This document shows, piece by piece, positions 1 through 7,689 of a stretch of 35,389 bases of DNA. This DNA is from Verrucomicrobia bacterium UBA3063 (lineage in GTDB: Bacteria > Verrucomicrobiota > Verrucomicrobiia > Methylacidiphilales > Verrucolacustridaceae), in the NCBI GenBank assembly GCA_002366885.1, contig DFCD01000116.1, forward strand, positions 42,711 through 78,099, given 5' to 3'. The position numbers and the translations under genes are program-made. Every line of letters starts with the position of its first letter. Positions within the stretch are counted from its first letter, which is position 1. The notes below the pieces were generated by a model, which was given only the letters and a program-made list of their open reading frames with translations, was not told the DNA's origin and made no database searches.

Positions 1-329
1 TCCTTGGTGGCGCCTTCCTTGACGGTCTTGGGCGCACCTTCCACGAGGGCCTTGGCATCGGCCAGACCGAGGCCAGGCACCACCGCCCGGACTTCCTTGA
101 TCACGCCGATTTTGTTGGCCCCGGCATCCTTGAGAACGACTTCAAAAGTGGTCTTCTCTTCCGCCGCTGCGCCACCTGCGCCGCCGCCTGCCGGAGCCGC
201 TGCCGCCACCGCCACGGGTGCCGCCGCGCTCACGCCCCATTTGTCTTCAAGTTTCTTGACCAGTTCGGACGCCTCAAGAACGGTCAAGCCGCTCAGCGTC
301 GTCACCACTTCATCCAGATTTACCGCCAT
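1..329 (-). CDS. rplL: 50S ribosomal protein L7/L12 (partial, C-terminus off window)
   Basis: Stalk protein of the large ribosomal subunit; dimers bind L10 and recruit translational GTPases such as EF-Tu. About 109 codons are visible from an ATG at 329. The N-terminal dimerisation/L10-binding part (MAVNLDEVVTTLSGLTVLEA) is followed by an Ala/Gly/Pro-rich hinge (about residues 38-60) and most of the C-terminal domain (TFEVVLKDAGANKIGVIKEV, then the GLGLADAKALVEGAPK helix). Only the last 15 or so residues are missing beyond base 1. A good ribosome binding site (GGAAGGAG) lies about 5 bases before the ATG. It is the last visible gene of the minus-strand rplKAJL cluster and is separated from rplJ by about 155 bases. 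rpoB would be expected next, but that is inference. Confidence 0.97.
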   Translation of the reverse strand, partial: MAVNLDEVVTTLSGLTVLEASELVKKLEDKWGVSAAAPVAVAAAAPAGGGAGGAAAEEKTTFEVVLKDAGANKIGVIKEVRAVVPGLGLADAKALVEGAPKTVKEGATK

Positions 330-403
330 GGTTTTCTCCTTCCCCTCCACCGCCTTCCTTGGGGCGGGTTCGGGGCAATGTCTTGTTGGGTCCCTGAATT
401 AGC

Positions 404-421
404 CGGCCACACCCGTGGCCG
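404..421 (-). promoter_or_regulatory. Hairpin in the rplJ-rplL intergenic gap
   Basis: A perfect 7-bp inverted repeat (CGGCCAC, 4-base loop, GTGGCCG) lies in the 155-base gap between rplJ and rplL. No U-run follows it on the minus strand, so it is not a classical intrinsic terminator. In E. coli this gap carries an RNA processing site and partial attenuator; a similar role here is only a guess. A weaker CCCGG/CCGGG pair lies at about 428-445. Nothing else is recognisable in the gap. Confidence 0.3.
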
Positions 422-484
422 AATTATCCCGGAAAGGCTCCCGGGCTAATTCTTGGTTTTTGCCTTTGTTGCTGTTCATGAAAT

Positions 485-1003
485 TCAAGCTGCCGCAGCG
501 GCCTCCGGCTTGGCCCGGACCACCCGGGCCAGGCGCGCCCCCGGCTCCTTGACCAACCGGGCCAGCGTTGCTGCCGGGGCCTGGATGGCACCGAGCAGAC
601 GCGCGCGAAGGACTTCCGCCGAGGGCAGGTCGGCAAGCATGGTGAGCTCGGAGGTGCCGAGAACCTTCCCGTCCATCACGCCCACGCGGAGGTTCGGGCG
701 GGTAAACTCGGCCTTGAAAGTCTTAATCACCTTGGCGGCCGCCGGAGCATCGGCCCCGCCGGAAACCACCGCGGTCTGACCGGCCAAATCCTTGTCCATG
801 GCCGGGAGAGAGGCCTCATGGAGCGCCCGGCGGAACAGCGTGTTCTTCACCACCTTGACGGCTGCCCCCACCTTGCGGAGACGCCCACGCAGTTCGGAAA
901 ATTCGGAAACCTTCATGCCGGTGTAATCCAGGACAATGAGGTAGGGCGAGGATTTCACCCAATCCTTCAGCGTGCCGATCATCACATTCTTCTCTTCTTT
1001 CAT
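485..1003 (-). CDS. rplJ: 50S ribosomal protein L10
   Basis: Base of the L7/L12 stalk; binds 23S rRNA in the GTPase centre and holds the L7/L12 dimers through its C-terminal helix. The 172-residue product has the family pattern: KEEKNVMIGTLKDWVKSSPYLIVLDYTGMKVSEFSELRGRLR, then VVKNTLFRRAL, and a C-terminal helix ending in an Ala-rich tail. I start at the ATG at 1003, not at an in-frame start 51 bases upstream, because AAAGGAGAGG sits just before this ATG and L10 homologues begin here. It follows rplA by 10 bases, so the two are co-transcribed and probably translationally coupled. Autoregulation by the L10-L7/L12 complex is known in E. coli; I cannot identify the leader site here. Confidence 0.97.
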   Translation of the reverse strand: MKEEKNVMIGTLKDWVKSSPYLIVLDYTGMKVSEFSELRGRLRKVGAAVKVVKNTLFRRALHEASLPAMDKDLAGQTAVVSGGADAPAAAKVIKTFKAEFTRPNLRVGVMDGKVLGTSELTMLADLPSAEVLRARLLGAIQAPAATLARLVKEPGARLARVVRAKPEAAAAA

Positions 1004-1013
1004 GGCCTCTCCT

Positions 1014-1727
1014 TTATTCCTCGCTGGCGGCCGTTTCCGTAACCGCCAACGCAATTCCCGGGGAAAAGGTCGCGGAGAGGACGCAGTTCTTGATGAACTT
1101 GCCCTTGGCGCCAGACGGCCGGGCCCTGGTGACCGACTCGATCACCGCCTGAACGTTCTCCCCCAGTTTTTTGTCCTCGAAATTCAGCTTCCCGCAACTC
1201 ACGTGAAGATTGGCACCCTTATCGACCTTGAACTCGACACGGCCGGCTTGACACTCCTTAACCGCCTTCGCCGTATCCTCCGTCACCGTTCCGGTCTTCG
1301 GATTGGGCATCAGCCCGCGGGGTCCGAGCACTTTGCCAAGCTTACGCACCTCGGTCATGGCATCCGGCGTGGCCACCGCCACGTCGAAATCCGCCCAGCC
1401 GTCCGTTACCTTCTTGATCAGATCGGCAAAACCCACCGCCGTCGCTCCGGCGGACTTGGCAGCCTCCGCCGCCGCCCCTTGGGCAAACACGATCACGCGG
1501 ACCGTCTTGCCGGATCCGTGCGGCAGGCTCACCGTGCCACGAACCACCTGGTCGCTTTGCTTCGGGTCCACCCCAAGGTTGAAAGCCAGATCCACGCTAG
1601 GGTTGCCCTTGCTTTTTCCGGAGGGCATTTTTTTGAGGAGCGAGACGGCCTCGCTGACCGAATAGCGTTTCTTGGCTTCGATCAGTTTGGCACCCTCGCG
1701 GTACCGGCGACTAGGTATTTTGGCCAT
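1014..1727 (-). CDS. rplA: 50S ribosomal protein L1
   Basis: Forms the mobile L1 stalk that helps release E-site tRNA; in many bacteria L1 also represses its own operon. The 237-residue length is typical (E. coli 234). The N-terminus (MAKIPSRRYREGAKLIEAKK) and the diagnostic segment GPRGLMPNPKTGTVTEDTAKAV at about residues 133-154 identify it. The start ATG at 1727 has AAGGGG eight bases upstream. It lies 11 bases after rplK and 10 bases before rplJ, in the usual order. Confidence 0.98.
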   Translation of the reverse strand: MAKIPSRRYREGAKLIEAKKRYSVSEAVSLLKKMPSGKSKGNPSVDLAFNLGVDPKQSDQVVRGTVSLPHGSGKTVRVIVFAQGAAAEAAKSAGATAVGFADLIKKVTDGWADFDVAVATPDAMTEVRKLGKVLGPRGLMPNPKTGTVTEDTAKAVKECQAGRVEFKVDKGANLHVSCGKLNFEDKKLGENVQAVIESVTRARPSGAKGKFIKNCVLSATFSPGIALAVTETAASEE

Positions 1728-1738
1728 GGCTTGCCCCT

Positions 1739-2164
1739 TTAATCCGTGATTTCCAGGCCCATCTGGCGGGCCGTTCCGGCGATGATGCGGAAGGCGGCCT
1801 CGTCCGAGGCGGCGTTCAGATCGTTTCGCTTCACTTTAACAATGTCCATGACTTGCTTTTTGGAAACCTTGCCGACCTTCACCCGGTTCGGTTCCTTGGA
1901 TCCTGAGGCAAGGTTTGCCGCCTTCTTCAGAAGTATGGAGGCGGGCGGCGACTTGGTGATGAAGGTAAAGCTCTTGTCCTTGTAGACGGTGATGACGACC
2001 GGAAGGATGTTGCCCCCCTCCTTGGCCGTGCGGGCATTGAACTCCTTGCAGAAAGCCATGATGTTGACGCCCTGCTGTCCAAGCGCCGGTCCCACAGGCG
2101 GGGCCGGATTCGCTGCCCCGGCGGGGATCTGTAAACGGATGATTCCGGTGATTTCCTTGGCCAT
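1739..2164 (-). CDS. rplK: 50S ribosomal protein L11
   Basis: Binds the GTPase-associated region of 23S rRNA and is needed for RelA activation and factor binding. The 141-residue product has the usual length. It contains the proline-rich N-terminal signature (IPAGAANPAPPVGPALGQQGVNIMAFCKEFN, residues about 13-43) and the C-terminal RNA-binding domain ending in AFRIIAGTARQMGLEI. The ATG at 2164 is preceded by a clear AGGAG. The nusG stop lies 8 bases upstream. Confidence 0.98.
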   Translation of the reverse strand: MAKEITGIIRLQIPAGAANPAPPVGPALGQQGVNIMAFCKEFNARTAKEGGNILPVVITVYKDKSFTFITKSPPASILLKKAANLASGSKEPNRVKVGKVSKKQVMDIVKVKRNDLNAASDEAAFRIIAGTARQMGLEITD

Positions 2165-2172
2165 AAATGCTC

Positions 2173-2742
2173 CTAGGTCTTCTCCACTTGCCAGTACTCG
2201 AGTTCCACGGGGGTGGACCGACCAAAGATGGAGACCGCCACCCGAACGCGCCCGCGTTCGGCGTCAACTTCCTCGACCACGCCCTCTTGGTTTTGGAACG
2301 GGCCATCGCCCACCTTCACCCGGTCGCCGATCGCAAAGATCACTTTCGGGGTAACCTTCTCCTCCTTTTCCCGGATTTGGGCCAACATGCCCTCCACCTC
2401 GCTGGGGCGCATCGGGGCAGGACGGTCCCCGTCGGCAAAACCCAGGACGCCCGGGGTTTCCTTCACAAAATACCAGGGCCGCTCGTGCAGTTTCTTTTCG
2501 GCGTCGTAGAGCGCCATTTTCATGAAAATGTAACCCGGATAAAGCTTCCGCTCCGTCTCCGTCCTTTTGCCCCGCTTGATCTCGGAAACCCGCTCCGTGG
2601 GAATGACCACTTCGTGCACGTAGTCCCCCATTTCCTCGGTCTTGATGCGGTTCATCATGTGCCTTTTGACGTTGGTCTCCTGTCCGGAAAGGACATGGAC
2701 GGCAAACCAGGCGGGCTCAACGGTGGTGGCGGTTTCGCTCAT
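2173..2742 (-). CDS. nusG: Transcription termination/antitermination factor NusG
   Basis: Elongation factor that binds RNA polymerase through its N-terminal NGN domain and Rho or ribosomal S10 through its C-terminal KOW domain. The NGN domain is seen as AWFAVHVLSGQETNVKRHM through KLYPGYIFMKM (residues about 11-78). The KOW domain starts at FAIGDRVKVGDGPFQNQEGVVEEVD (about 135-159). Its 189 residues are close to the family norm. The ATG at 2742 lies 9 bases after the secE stop; no strong ribosome binding site is visible, which suggests coupling to secE translation. Confidence 0.97.
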   Translation of the reverse strand: MSETATTVEPAWFAVHVLSGQETNVKRHMMNRIKTEEMGDYVHEVVIPTERVSEIKRGKRTETERKLYPGYIFMKMALYDAEKKLHERPWYFVKETPGVLGFADGDRPAPMRPSEVEGMLAQIREKEEKVTPKVIFAIGDRVKVGDGPFQNQEGVVEEVDAERGRVRVAVSIFGRSTPVELEYWQVEKT

Positions 2743-2751
2743 GGGTCCAAA

Positions 2752-3054
2752 TCAGAATTTCACCAACCAACCGACCACCCGGGTGATCAGAAAGTCGAAG
2801 CCCGAGGTGTAGGCCGCCAACACAAGCGTGGTCATGGCGACGACCGCGGTGCTGTCGATCAGCTCGCGGTATTTCTTCACGCCCGCCTCGGTCGGATCCC
2901 ACGGCCAGGAACACTTGGCAAGCTCACCGCGCACTTCCCCGAGGAATTTGGCAATGGAGGATCGGTAGCGGAAAAGGAGAAAGACGGTAGTGAGGGTCAG
3001 GCCCCCGACCACCGCCGTCCACAACCAGCTACCGCCGATTTTCCAAGCTTCCAT
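2752..3054 (-). CDS. secE: Preprotein translocase subunit SecE
   Basis: Small integral membrane subunit that clamps SecY in the general secretion channel. The 100-residue product has two hydrophobic segments: an N-terminal one (WLWTAVVGGLTLTTVFLLF, about residues 10-28) and the conserved C-terminal one (residues about 68-97). Between them is the SecE amphipathic region, FLGEVRGELAKCSWPWDPTEA. The extra N-terminal segment makes it longer than the minimal one-helix SecE. It sits between tRNA-Trp and nusG, the usual context. GAGGAG lies upstream of the ATG at 3054. Confidence 0.93.
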   Translation of the reverse strand: MEAWKIGGSWLWTAVVGGLTLTTVFLLFRYRSSIAKFLGEVRGELAKCSWPWDPTEAGVKKYRELIDSTAVVAMTTLVLAAYTSGFDFLITRVVGWLVKF

Positions 3055-3082
3055 CGTCGTGTTTTTTCTCCTCTTTCAGACG

Positions 3083-3155
3083 CAGGGCAGGAGGGACTCG
3101 AACCCCCAACCGACGGTTTTGGAGACCGCTACTCTACCAATTGAGCTACTGCCCT
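3083..3155 (-). tRNA. trnW: tRNA-Trp (anticodon CCA)
   Basis: A complete cloverleaf reads on the minus strand: 7-bp acceptor stem AGGGCAG/CTGCCCT, D-arm with AGCTCAATTGGTAGAG, anticodon arm GGTCTCCAAAACC with loop CTCCAAA (anticodon CCA), and a T-arm with GGTTCGAGTCC. The discriminator base is G, as expected for tRNA-Trp. CCA is not encoded. It lies between tuf and secE, a conserved position in several phyla, and is presumably processed from the tuf-secE transcript. Confidence 0.97.
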
Positions 3156-3223
3156 CCATCCGTCCGGCTGGCAGGGCGCGGCCCAATGGCCGACCCCTCC
3201 CACCGGTCTTATTGACCCTGAAA

Positions 3224-4417
3224 CTACTTCAGGATTTCCGTGACCCGGCCGGCGCCGACCGTTTTGCCGCCCTCGCGGATGGCAAACCGGATCTGTTTTT
3301 CCATTGCGATCGGCGTGATCAGCTCGACCTCAATGTCGACATTGTCCCCGGGCATGACCATCTCCACGCCCTGCTTCAGCGTGACGACTCCGGTCACATC
3401 CGTTGTCCGGAAGTAGAACTGGGGACGATAGCCGTTGAAGAACGGGGTGTGCCGCCCGCCCTCGTCCTTGCTGAGTACGTAAACGGTGGCCTTGAACTTG
3501 GTGTGCGGGGTGATCGTGCCCGGCTTGGCAATGACCTGGCCGCGCTCCACGTCCTCTTTTTTGGTTCCGCGGAGGAGAAGGCCGACGTTGTCGCCAGCCT
3601 CCGCGGTGTCGAGGAGCTTGCGGAACATTTCGATGTCCGTGACCACGGTTTTGGCGGTGGGCTTAATGCCGACGATCTCCACCTCCTCCATCTTTTTGAG
3701 CACGCCGCGTTCGACACGGCCGGTCACCACGGTGCCACGACCCTCAATGTTGAACACGTCCTCGACCGGCATGAGGAAGGGCTGATCCTTCGGCCGCTCG
3801 GGGATGGGAATGTATTTGTCGACCGCCTCCATTAGTTCGAGGATGGGCTTGGCGGCGTCGCTCTTGGGATCGCCCGATTCAAGCGCCTTCAGGGCGCTGC
3901 CTTTGATGATCGGGATCTTGTCCCCAGGAAACTCATACTTCGAGAGCAGCTCACGGACTTCCACCTCCACCAGGTCGAGCAGATCCTTGTCATCGACCAT
4001 GTCCACCTTGTTCAGGAAGACCACAAGGGCGGGAACGCCGACCTGGCGGGCCAGCAGGATGTGCTCGCGGGTCTGCGGCATCGGGCCGTCCGCCGCGCTC
4101 ACCACAAGAATTGCGCCGTCCATCTGGGCGGCGCCGGTAATCATGTTTTTGACATAGTCGGCGTGCCCGGGACAGTCCACGTGGGCGTAGTGGCGGGTAT
4201 CCGTGGCGTACTCAACGTGCGAGGTGTTGATGGTGATGCCACGCTCCTTCTCCTCGGGTGCATTGTCGATTTGGTCGTAGGCCCGGGCCTCGGCAAGACC
4301 CTTCTTGGCGAGAATTGTGGTGATGGCTGCGGTCAAAGTCGTTTTCCCGTGATCGACGTGGCCGATCGTGCCGACATTGACGTGGGGTTTGGATCGATTG
4401 AATGCCTCTTTCGCCAT
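3224..4417 (-). CDS. tuf: Elongation factor Tu
   Basis: GTPase that delivers aminoacyl-tRNA to the ribosomal A site. The 397-residue length is typical. Key elements are G1 GHVDHGKTT (residues about 19-27), switch I RGITINTSHVEY, G3 DCPGHADYVKNM, G4 NKVDMVDD, and G5 GSALKALE. Domains 2 and 3 follow, ending in the typical TVGAGRVTEILK. The ATG at 4417 has AAGGAGAA about 10 bases upstream. Flanking tRNA-Thr and tRNA-Trp genes imply one long transcript through secE-nusG. Only one tuf copy is in this window. Confidence 0.99.
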   Translation of the reverse strand: MAKEAFNRSKPHVNVGTIGHVDHGKTTLTAAITTILAKKGLAEARAYDQIDNAPEEKERGITINTSHVEYATDTRHYAHVDCPGHADYVKNMITGAAQMDGAILVVSAADGPMPQTREHILLARQVGVPALVVFLNKVDMVDDKDLLDLVEVEVRELLSKYEFPGDKIPIIKGSALKALESGDPKSDAAKPILELMEAVDKYIPIPERPKDQPFLMPVEDVFNIEGRGTVVTGRVERGVLKKMEEVEIVGIKPTAKTVVTDIEMFRKLLDTAEAGDNVGLLLRGTKKEDVERGQVIAKPGTITPHTKFKATVYVLSKDEGGRHTPFFNGYRPQFYFRTTDVTGVVTLKQGVEMVMPGDNVDIEVELITPIAMEKQIRFAIREGGKTVGAGRVTEILK

Positions 4418-4461
4418 AACTCTAATTCTCCTTGCTCGGGTGTTCTGCCTCTCGGGTTCGC

Positions 4462-4475
4462 CGGGTTCGAACCCG
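4462..4475 (-). other. T-arm-like palindrome between tRNA-Thr and tuf
   Basis: The 14-base perfect palindrome CGGGTTCGAACCCG has the TTCGAAC core of a tRNA T-arm but no acceptor, D-arm or anticodon arm can be built around it. A partial direct copy (CGGGTTCG) sits at 4453-4460. It lies in the tuf leader, where E. coli has extra tRNA genes (Tyr, Gly, Thr). It may be a tRNA remnant or a leader hairpin; chance similarity is also possible. Confidence 0.3.
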
Positions 4476-4511
4476 CCGTCGATGTCCCCGCCCGGGGTTT
4501 CATCTCGGCCG

Positions 4512-4584
<73 letters not shown>

Positions 4585-4594
4585 GAGTTAGGAA

Positions 4595-4712
4595 CCCGTT
4601 AGGGCTCCGGGTTTCGCCCGGCGTTTCCACATCGGCACAAAACCTGCTCTAAGCCATCGGCTCAGTCAGATGGATGTGACAACTAGGAACTTATAAGCAT
4701 GCCCGTTAGGGC
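4595..4712. repeat. Direct 11-base repeat flanking the tuf-cluster leader
   Basis: The 11-mer CCCGTTAGGGC occurs at 4595-4605 and again at 4702-4712, the second copy inside the inverted repeat of the promoter region. The copies are about 107 bases apart, one beside the tRNA-Thr 5' end and one between the putative -35 and -10. The rest of the 160-base gap (4585-4745) holds a small CCGGG/CCCGG hairpin near 4607-4621 and no gene. Confidence 0.4.
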
Positions 4713-4725
4713 GTGCAGGTGTCAA
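4690..4725 (-). promoter_or_regulatory. Probable promoter/operator region for tRNA-Thr-tuf
   Basis: On the minus strand a perfect -35 hexamer TTGACA (4720-4725) is followed 24 bases later by TATAAG (4690-4695). That spacing is too long for a normal sigma-70 promoter. Between them is an imperfect inverted repeat, GCACGCCC-TAAC-GGGCATGC (4697-4716), with one mismatch. Either the repeat is an operator or DNA-distorting site that makes the long spacing work, or the real -10 is a weaker hexamer inside the repeat (CATGCT at 18-base spacing). The location directly upstream of tRNA-Thr supports a promoter; the exact elements are uncertain. Confidence 0.45.
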
Positions 4726-4745
4726 CTATCTCTTCGCAATAAAAA

Positions 4746-5246
4746 TTAATCCAGAATCATCCGATAAATATAGTAAAAAACCCCCAATAAACCCACCCCG
4801 GCTGCCAGAAAAAGGAAAATGTTGGGATTCAAGGCCTTTCCCTTCCCCTTAATGGGGGAAATGTTGCGGAAGTTCGCGGGGATGCCGAGTTCCAGCCCAA
4901 TCTCCGGCTGAAAGGCCGCCCCGCTGGCCGGCAGGGCCAGCGCCACCCGGGGTACCGCCCCCTCATAACGGAAGGGAATCTGCCCAAATTGCACCCGGTC
5001 TCTGTCCTGCAGTTGGGCTTCCGTGATTTTCTCATCGTTGACACGCGTCCCGTTGGTGGAATCCAGGTCCCGCACTTTGTATTCCTGCCCTTCCAACACC
5101 AGCTCCGCGTGGCGGGAAGATACACTTCCATGGAGAACCTGCAGCTCGTTGCCGTCTGCCCGACCAACACCGGCCCGGGGCCCCGCGAGCTCCACCATCA
5201 GGCCGGGGAATTCCTTGCTCTCGGAAACCAGCTTCGGCATGGCCAA
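4746..5246 (-). CDS. FHA-domain protein with C-terminal transmembrane segment
   Basis: Forkhead-associated domains bind phosphothreonine peptides. The FHA core covers about residues 17-92, with the conserved GR (28-29), SSRH (43-46) and STNGT (63-67) motifs, so the phosphopeptide-binding residues are intact. After a Pro/Ala-rich linker, one hydrophobic helix (about 142-161, IFLFLAAGVGLLGVFYYIY) ends 5 residues before the C-terminus, giving a tail-anchored layout with the FHA domain predicted in the cytoplasm. A TTG start (5246) has AAGGGG 7 bases upstream; an in-frame ATG at 5240 is the alternative. The gene starts only 3 bases after carA stops, so it belongs to the pyr transcript, an unusual place for an FHA protein. 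The partner kinase is not in the window. Confidence 0.85.
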   Translation of the reverse strand: MAMPKLVSESKEFPGLMVELAGPRAGVGRADGNELQVLHGSVSSRHAELVLEGQEYKVRDLDSTNGTRVNDEKITEAQLQDRDRVQFGQIPFRYEGAVPRVALALPASGAAFQPEIGLELGIPANFRNISPIKGKGKALNPNIFLFLAAGVGLLGVFYYIYRMILD

Positions 5247-5249
5247 GGC

Positions 5250-6389
5250 CTATCCCCTTTTACCCGCCGCGTCCAGCAACTCGGAGAACTGCCGGAAAAA
5301 ATAAGCAGCGTCATGGGGGCCGGGTGCCGCCTCCGGATGGTATTGAACGGAGAAGGCTTCCCCGGAAACAAGTCGGATGCCCTCGCAGGTGCCGTCGTTC
5401 AGGTTGACATGAGTCACCACCGCCCGCCCCGCGGGCAACGTGGCCGGATCCACCGCATACCCATGATTCTGGCTGGTGATGGCCACCTTCCCCGAGGAAA
5501 GGTCCCTCACCGGTTGGTTGCCCCCGCGATGGCCGAATTTCAGCTTGAAAGTCTTCGCCCCCAAAGCGTGCGCCAGCATCTGGTGCCCGAGACAGATGCC
5601 GAAAATCGGCTTTTTGCCGAGAAGCCCGCGCACTGTCTCGTGGACATAGGTCGGTACGGCGGGATCACCCGGGCCGTTGGACAGAAACACTCCGTCAACA
5701 CCGGAATTCAGGATGTCCCCGGGTTTGGCCCCGGCTGGAAAAACCAGCGGCTGGATGCCCTGCGCACGCAAAAGGCGAAGGATGTTTCTTTTGATCCCAC
5801 AGTCGATCGCCGCGACGCGGTGGCGCACCGGAGGCATCCTTCTCGCTTCCGATCCCAATTTCCCGGGAAAGTCCCTTCCCTCGGGATCCCACTCATAAGG
5901 CGTACCGGTCGTCACCTCCCCCACATAGTCCCTTGCGCCAAGACCGCCCCACTCCCGCGCCCTTCGGACAGCCTCCTCCCCGGACATGCCATTGGTTGCC
6001 AACACCCCTTTGAGCGCTCCTGCCATCCGCAGTTTTCTGGTCAGCGCCCTCGTGTCCACCCCCTGCACCGCGGGAATCTTGTTCCGGTCGAGGTACACTT
6101 CCAGGCTCTCCCGGTTCCGCCAGTTGCTTGCCCGCCGGGAAAGTCTCCGCACCACCAACCCCGCCACTTGCACGCGGTCCGATTCCTCATCCTCCGGGTT
6201 GATCCCGGTATTGCCAATTTCCGGGCAGGTCAGCGAGACGACCTGCCCCCGGTAACTCGGATCGGTCAGGATTTCCTCATACCCGGTCATCGAGGTGTTG
6301 AAGCACATTTCCGCGGCCACCCATCCTTCGCGACCGAAGCCGCGGCCCCGCAAAATAGCTCCGTCTTCAAGACCGATGATGCCGTCCAT
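5250..6389 (-). CDS. carA: Carbamoyl-phosphate synthase small (glutaminase) subunit
   Basis: Hydrolyses glutamine and passes ammonia to the large subunit CarB to make carbamoyl phosphate for pyrimidine and arginine synthesis. The 379-residue product has the CarA N-domain (MDGIIGLEDGAILRGRGFG, CFNTSMTGYEEILTDPSY) and a class I glutamine amidotransferase domain with the nucleophile in GICLGHQ (about residue 260) and the His-Glu pair in QYHPEAAPGP. I start at the ATG at 6389, where homologues begin; an upstream in-frame extension of 26 residues looks spurious. It lies 10 bases after pyrC. carB is not in the window. Confidence 0.97.
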   Translation of the reverse strand: MDGIIGLEDGAILRGRGFGREGWVAAEMCFNTSMTGYEEILTDPSYRGQVVSLTCPEIGNTGINPEDEESDRVQVAGLVVRRLSRRASNWRNRESLEVYLDRNKIPAVQGVDTRALTRKLRMAGALKGVLATNGMSGEEAVRRAREWGGLGARDYVGEVTTGTPYEWDPEGRDFPGKLGSEARRMPPVRHRVAAIDCGIKRNILRLLRAQGIQPLVFPAGAKPGDILNSGVDGVFLSNGPGDPAVPTYVHETVRGLLGKKPIFGICLGHQMLAHALGAKTFKLKFGHRGGNQPVRDLSSGKVAITSQNHGYAVDPATLPAGRAVVTHVNLNDGTCEGIRLVSGEAFSVQYHPEAAPGPHDAAYFFRQFSELLDAAGKRG

Positions 6390-6399
6390 CCGCGGAACC

Positions 6400-7689
6400 C
6401 TACTTTTTCGGCGCCCGCCCGTCGAGGTCATGCCGAATCTCCCCCCCGACCATGGTGAGCACCGCACGGCCCTTTAGTTCTCTCCCCTCGAACGGGGTGT
6501 TCCGGCCTTTGCTCCGGAACTCCTCCTTTTTCACCGTCCACTTCCTCTCTGGATCCATCACCGTGAGATCCGCCACAGCCCCTTCCCCCAGTGTCCCCCG
6601 CCCCAATCCAAAATAGTCAGAGGGAATATAAGTCATCCTGGCCACCACCTCCCCAAGGGGCATTCCCTGACCGTGGACCAATTCGGTCAAATACACTCCC
6701 AGGGCCGTCTCCAGCCCCACCACGCCAAACGGCGCCTCGTCAAACTCCACCTCTTTCTCGTAGGAACAGTGGGGCGCGTGATCCGTTGCCAGGAAACGGA
6801 TGGTCCCGTCCGCCACCGCTTCCCGGACCGCCTTCACATCCTCCGCGGTTCGCAGAGGCGGGTTCATTTTGAAATTCGTGTCGTAGCCCTCCACCAGTTC
6901 CTCCGTCAGGCAGAGGTGGTGGGGAGAAGCCTCGCCGTCGAGGCGCACTCCCCTGGCCCGCGCCTCCCGCAGAATCCGGACCGACCCGGCGGAGCTCAGG
7001 TGCTGACAAACCACCCTCGCCCCGGTGAGTTCGGCCAATAACGCGTTTCGCGCCACCATCACCTCCTCGGCGATTCCCGGCCAACCCGGCAACCCGAGGA
7101 TGCGCGACCACCTCCCCTCGTTCATCACCCCGCCGGCGGAGAGGCTCCTGTCCTCGCAGTGGTCCAGTACCGGCAGGTCAAACATCCGCGCATATTCCAG
7201 CGCCCGCCGCATCAGCTCCGCGCTCTGGATACAGTGGCCGTCGTCGGTAATCGCCACCACCCCCGCCTGTCGCAGCGCCCCGATCGGCGCCAGCGTCTCC
7301 CCCTTCTGCCCAAGGGAAATCGCCCCGGTCGGAAAAACGTTCACCAGACCCGTTTCCCTCGCCCGCTGCCGCATCCAGGCGATCGTGTTCGGTCCGTCGG
7401 CCACCGGCGCGGTGTTCGGCATGGCCATCACCGAGGTGAAACCCCCTGCCGCCGCCGCCGCCGTTCCCGTGCCGATGGTTTCCTTGGCTGATTGCCCCGG
7501 TTCCCGCAAATGCACGTGCGGATCAATCAAGCCCGGCGTCACCACCAACCCGTCCAACTTCATCACCACCGCACCCGTGGAAGGCTTCCCACCGGAGATT
7601 CTGCCATCCCGGATCAACAGATCGCCGGGAGCATCCCGTTGGGCGCCCGGATCCAGGATTCTTCCCCCCTGCAGCAGGATCTCGTTCAT
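6400..7689 (-). CDS. pyrC: Dihydroorotase (type I)
   Basis: Cyclises N-carbamoyl-aspartate to dihydroorotate, the third step of pyrimidine synthesis. The 429-residue product fits the type I dihydroorotase family. The metal-binding HxH is in IDPHVHLREPG (H58, H60); further ligands appear in ITDDGH, LDHCED, CQHLSSAG and ATDHAPH. All expected catalytic residues are present, so it is not one of the inactive PyrC paralogues that only scaffold PyrB. The ATG at 7689 overlaps the pyrB stop by four bases (ATGA), indicating coupling. Confidence 0.97.
   Translation of the reverse strand: MNEILLQGGRILDPGAQRDAPGDLLIRDGRISGGKPSTGAVVMKLDGLVVTPGLIDPHVHLREPGQSAKETIGTGTAAAAAGGFTSVMAMPNTAPVADGPNTIAWMRQRARETGLVNVFPTGAISLGQKGETLAPIGALRQAGVVAITDDGHCIQSAELMRRALEYARMFDLPVLDHCEDRSLSAGGVMNEGRWSRILGLPGWPGIAEEVMVARNALLAELTGARVVCQHLSSAGSVRILREARARGVRLDGEASPHHLCLTEELVEGYDTNFKMNPPLRTAEDVKAVREAVADGTIRFLATDHAPHCSYEKEVEFDEAPFGVVGLETALGVYLTELVHGQGMPLGEVVARMTYIPSDYFGLGRGTLGEGAVADLTVMDPERKWTVKKEEFRSKGRNTPFEGRELKGRAVLTMVGGEIRHDLDGRAPKK

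Noticed and set aside
4989..6458. Long plus-strand open frame (489 codons) antisense to carA and the FHA gene
   Set aside because: It spans two well-supported minus-strand genes and its product has no recognisable motif.
6400..7689. PyrC as an inactive scaffold paralogue
   Set aside because: The HxH pair, the other histidines and the aspartate ligands are all present, so it should be an active dihydroorotase.
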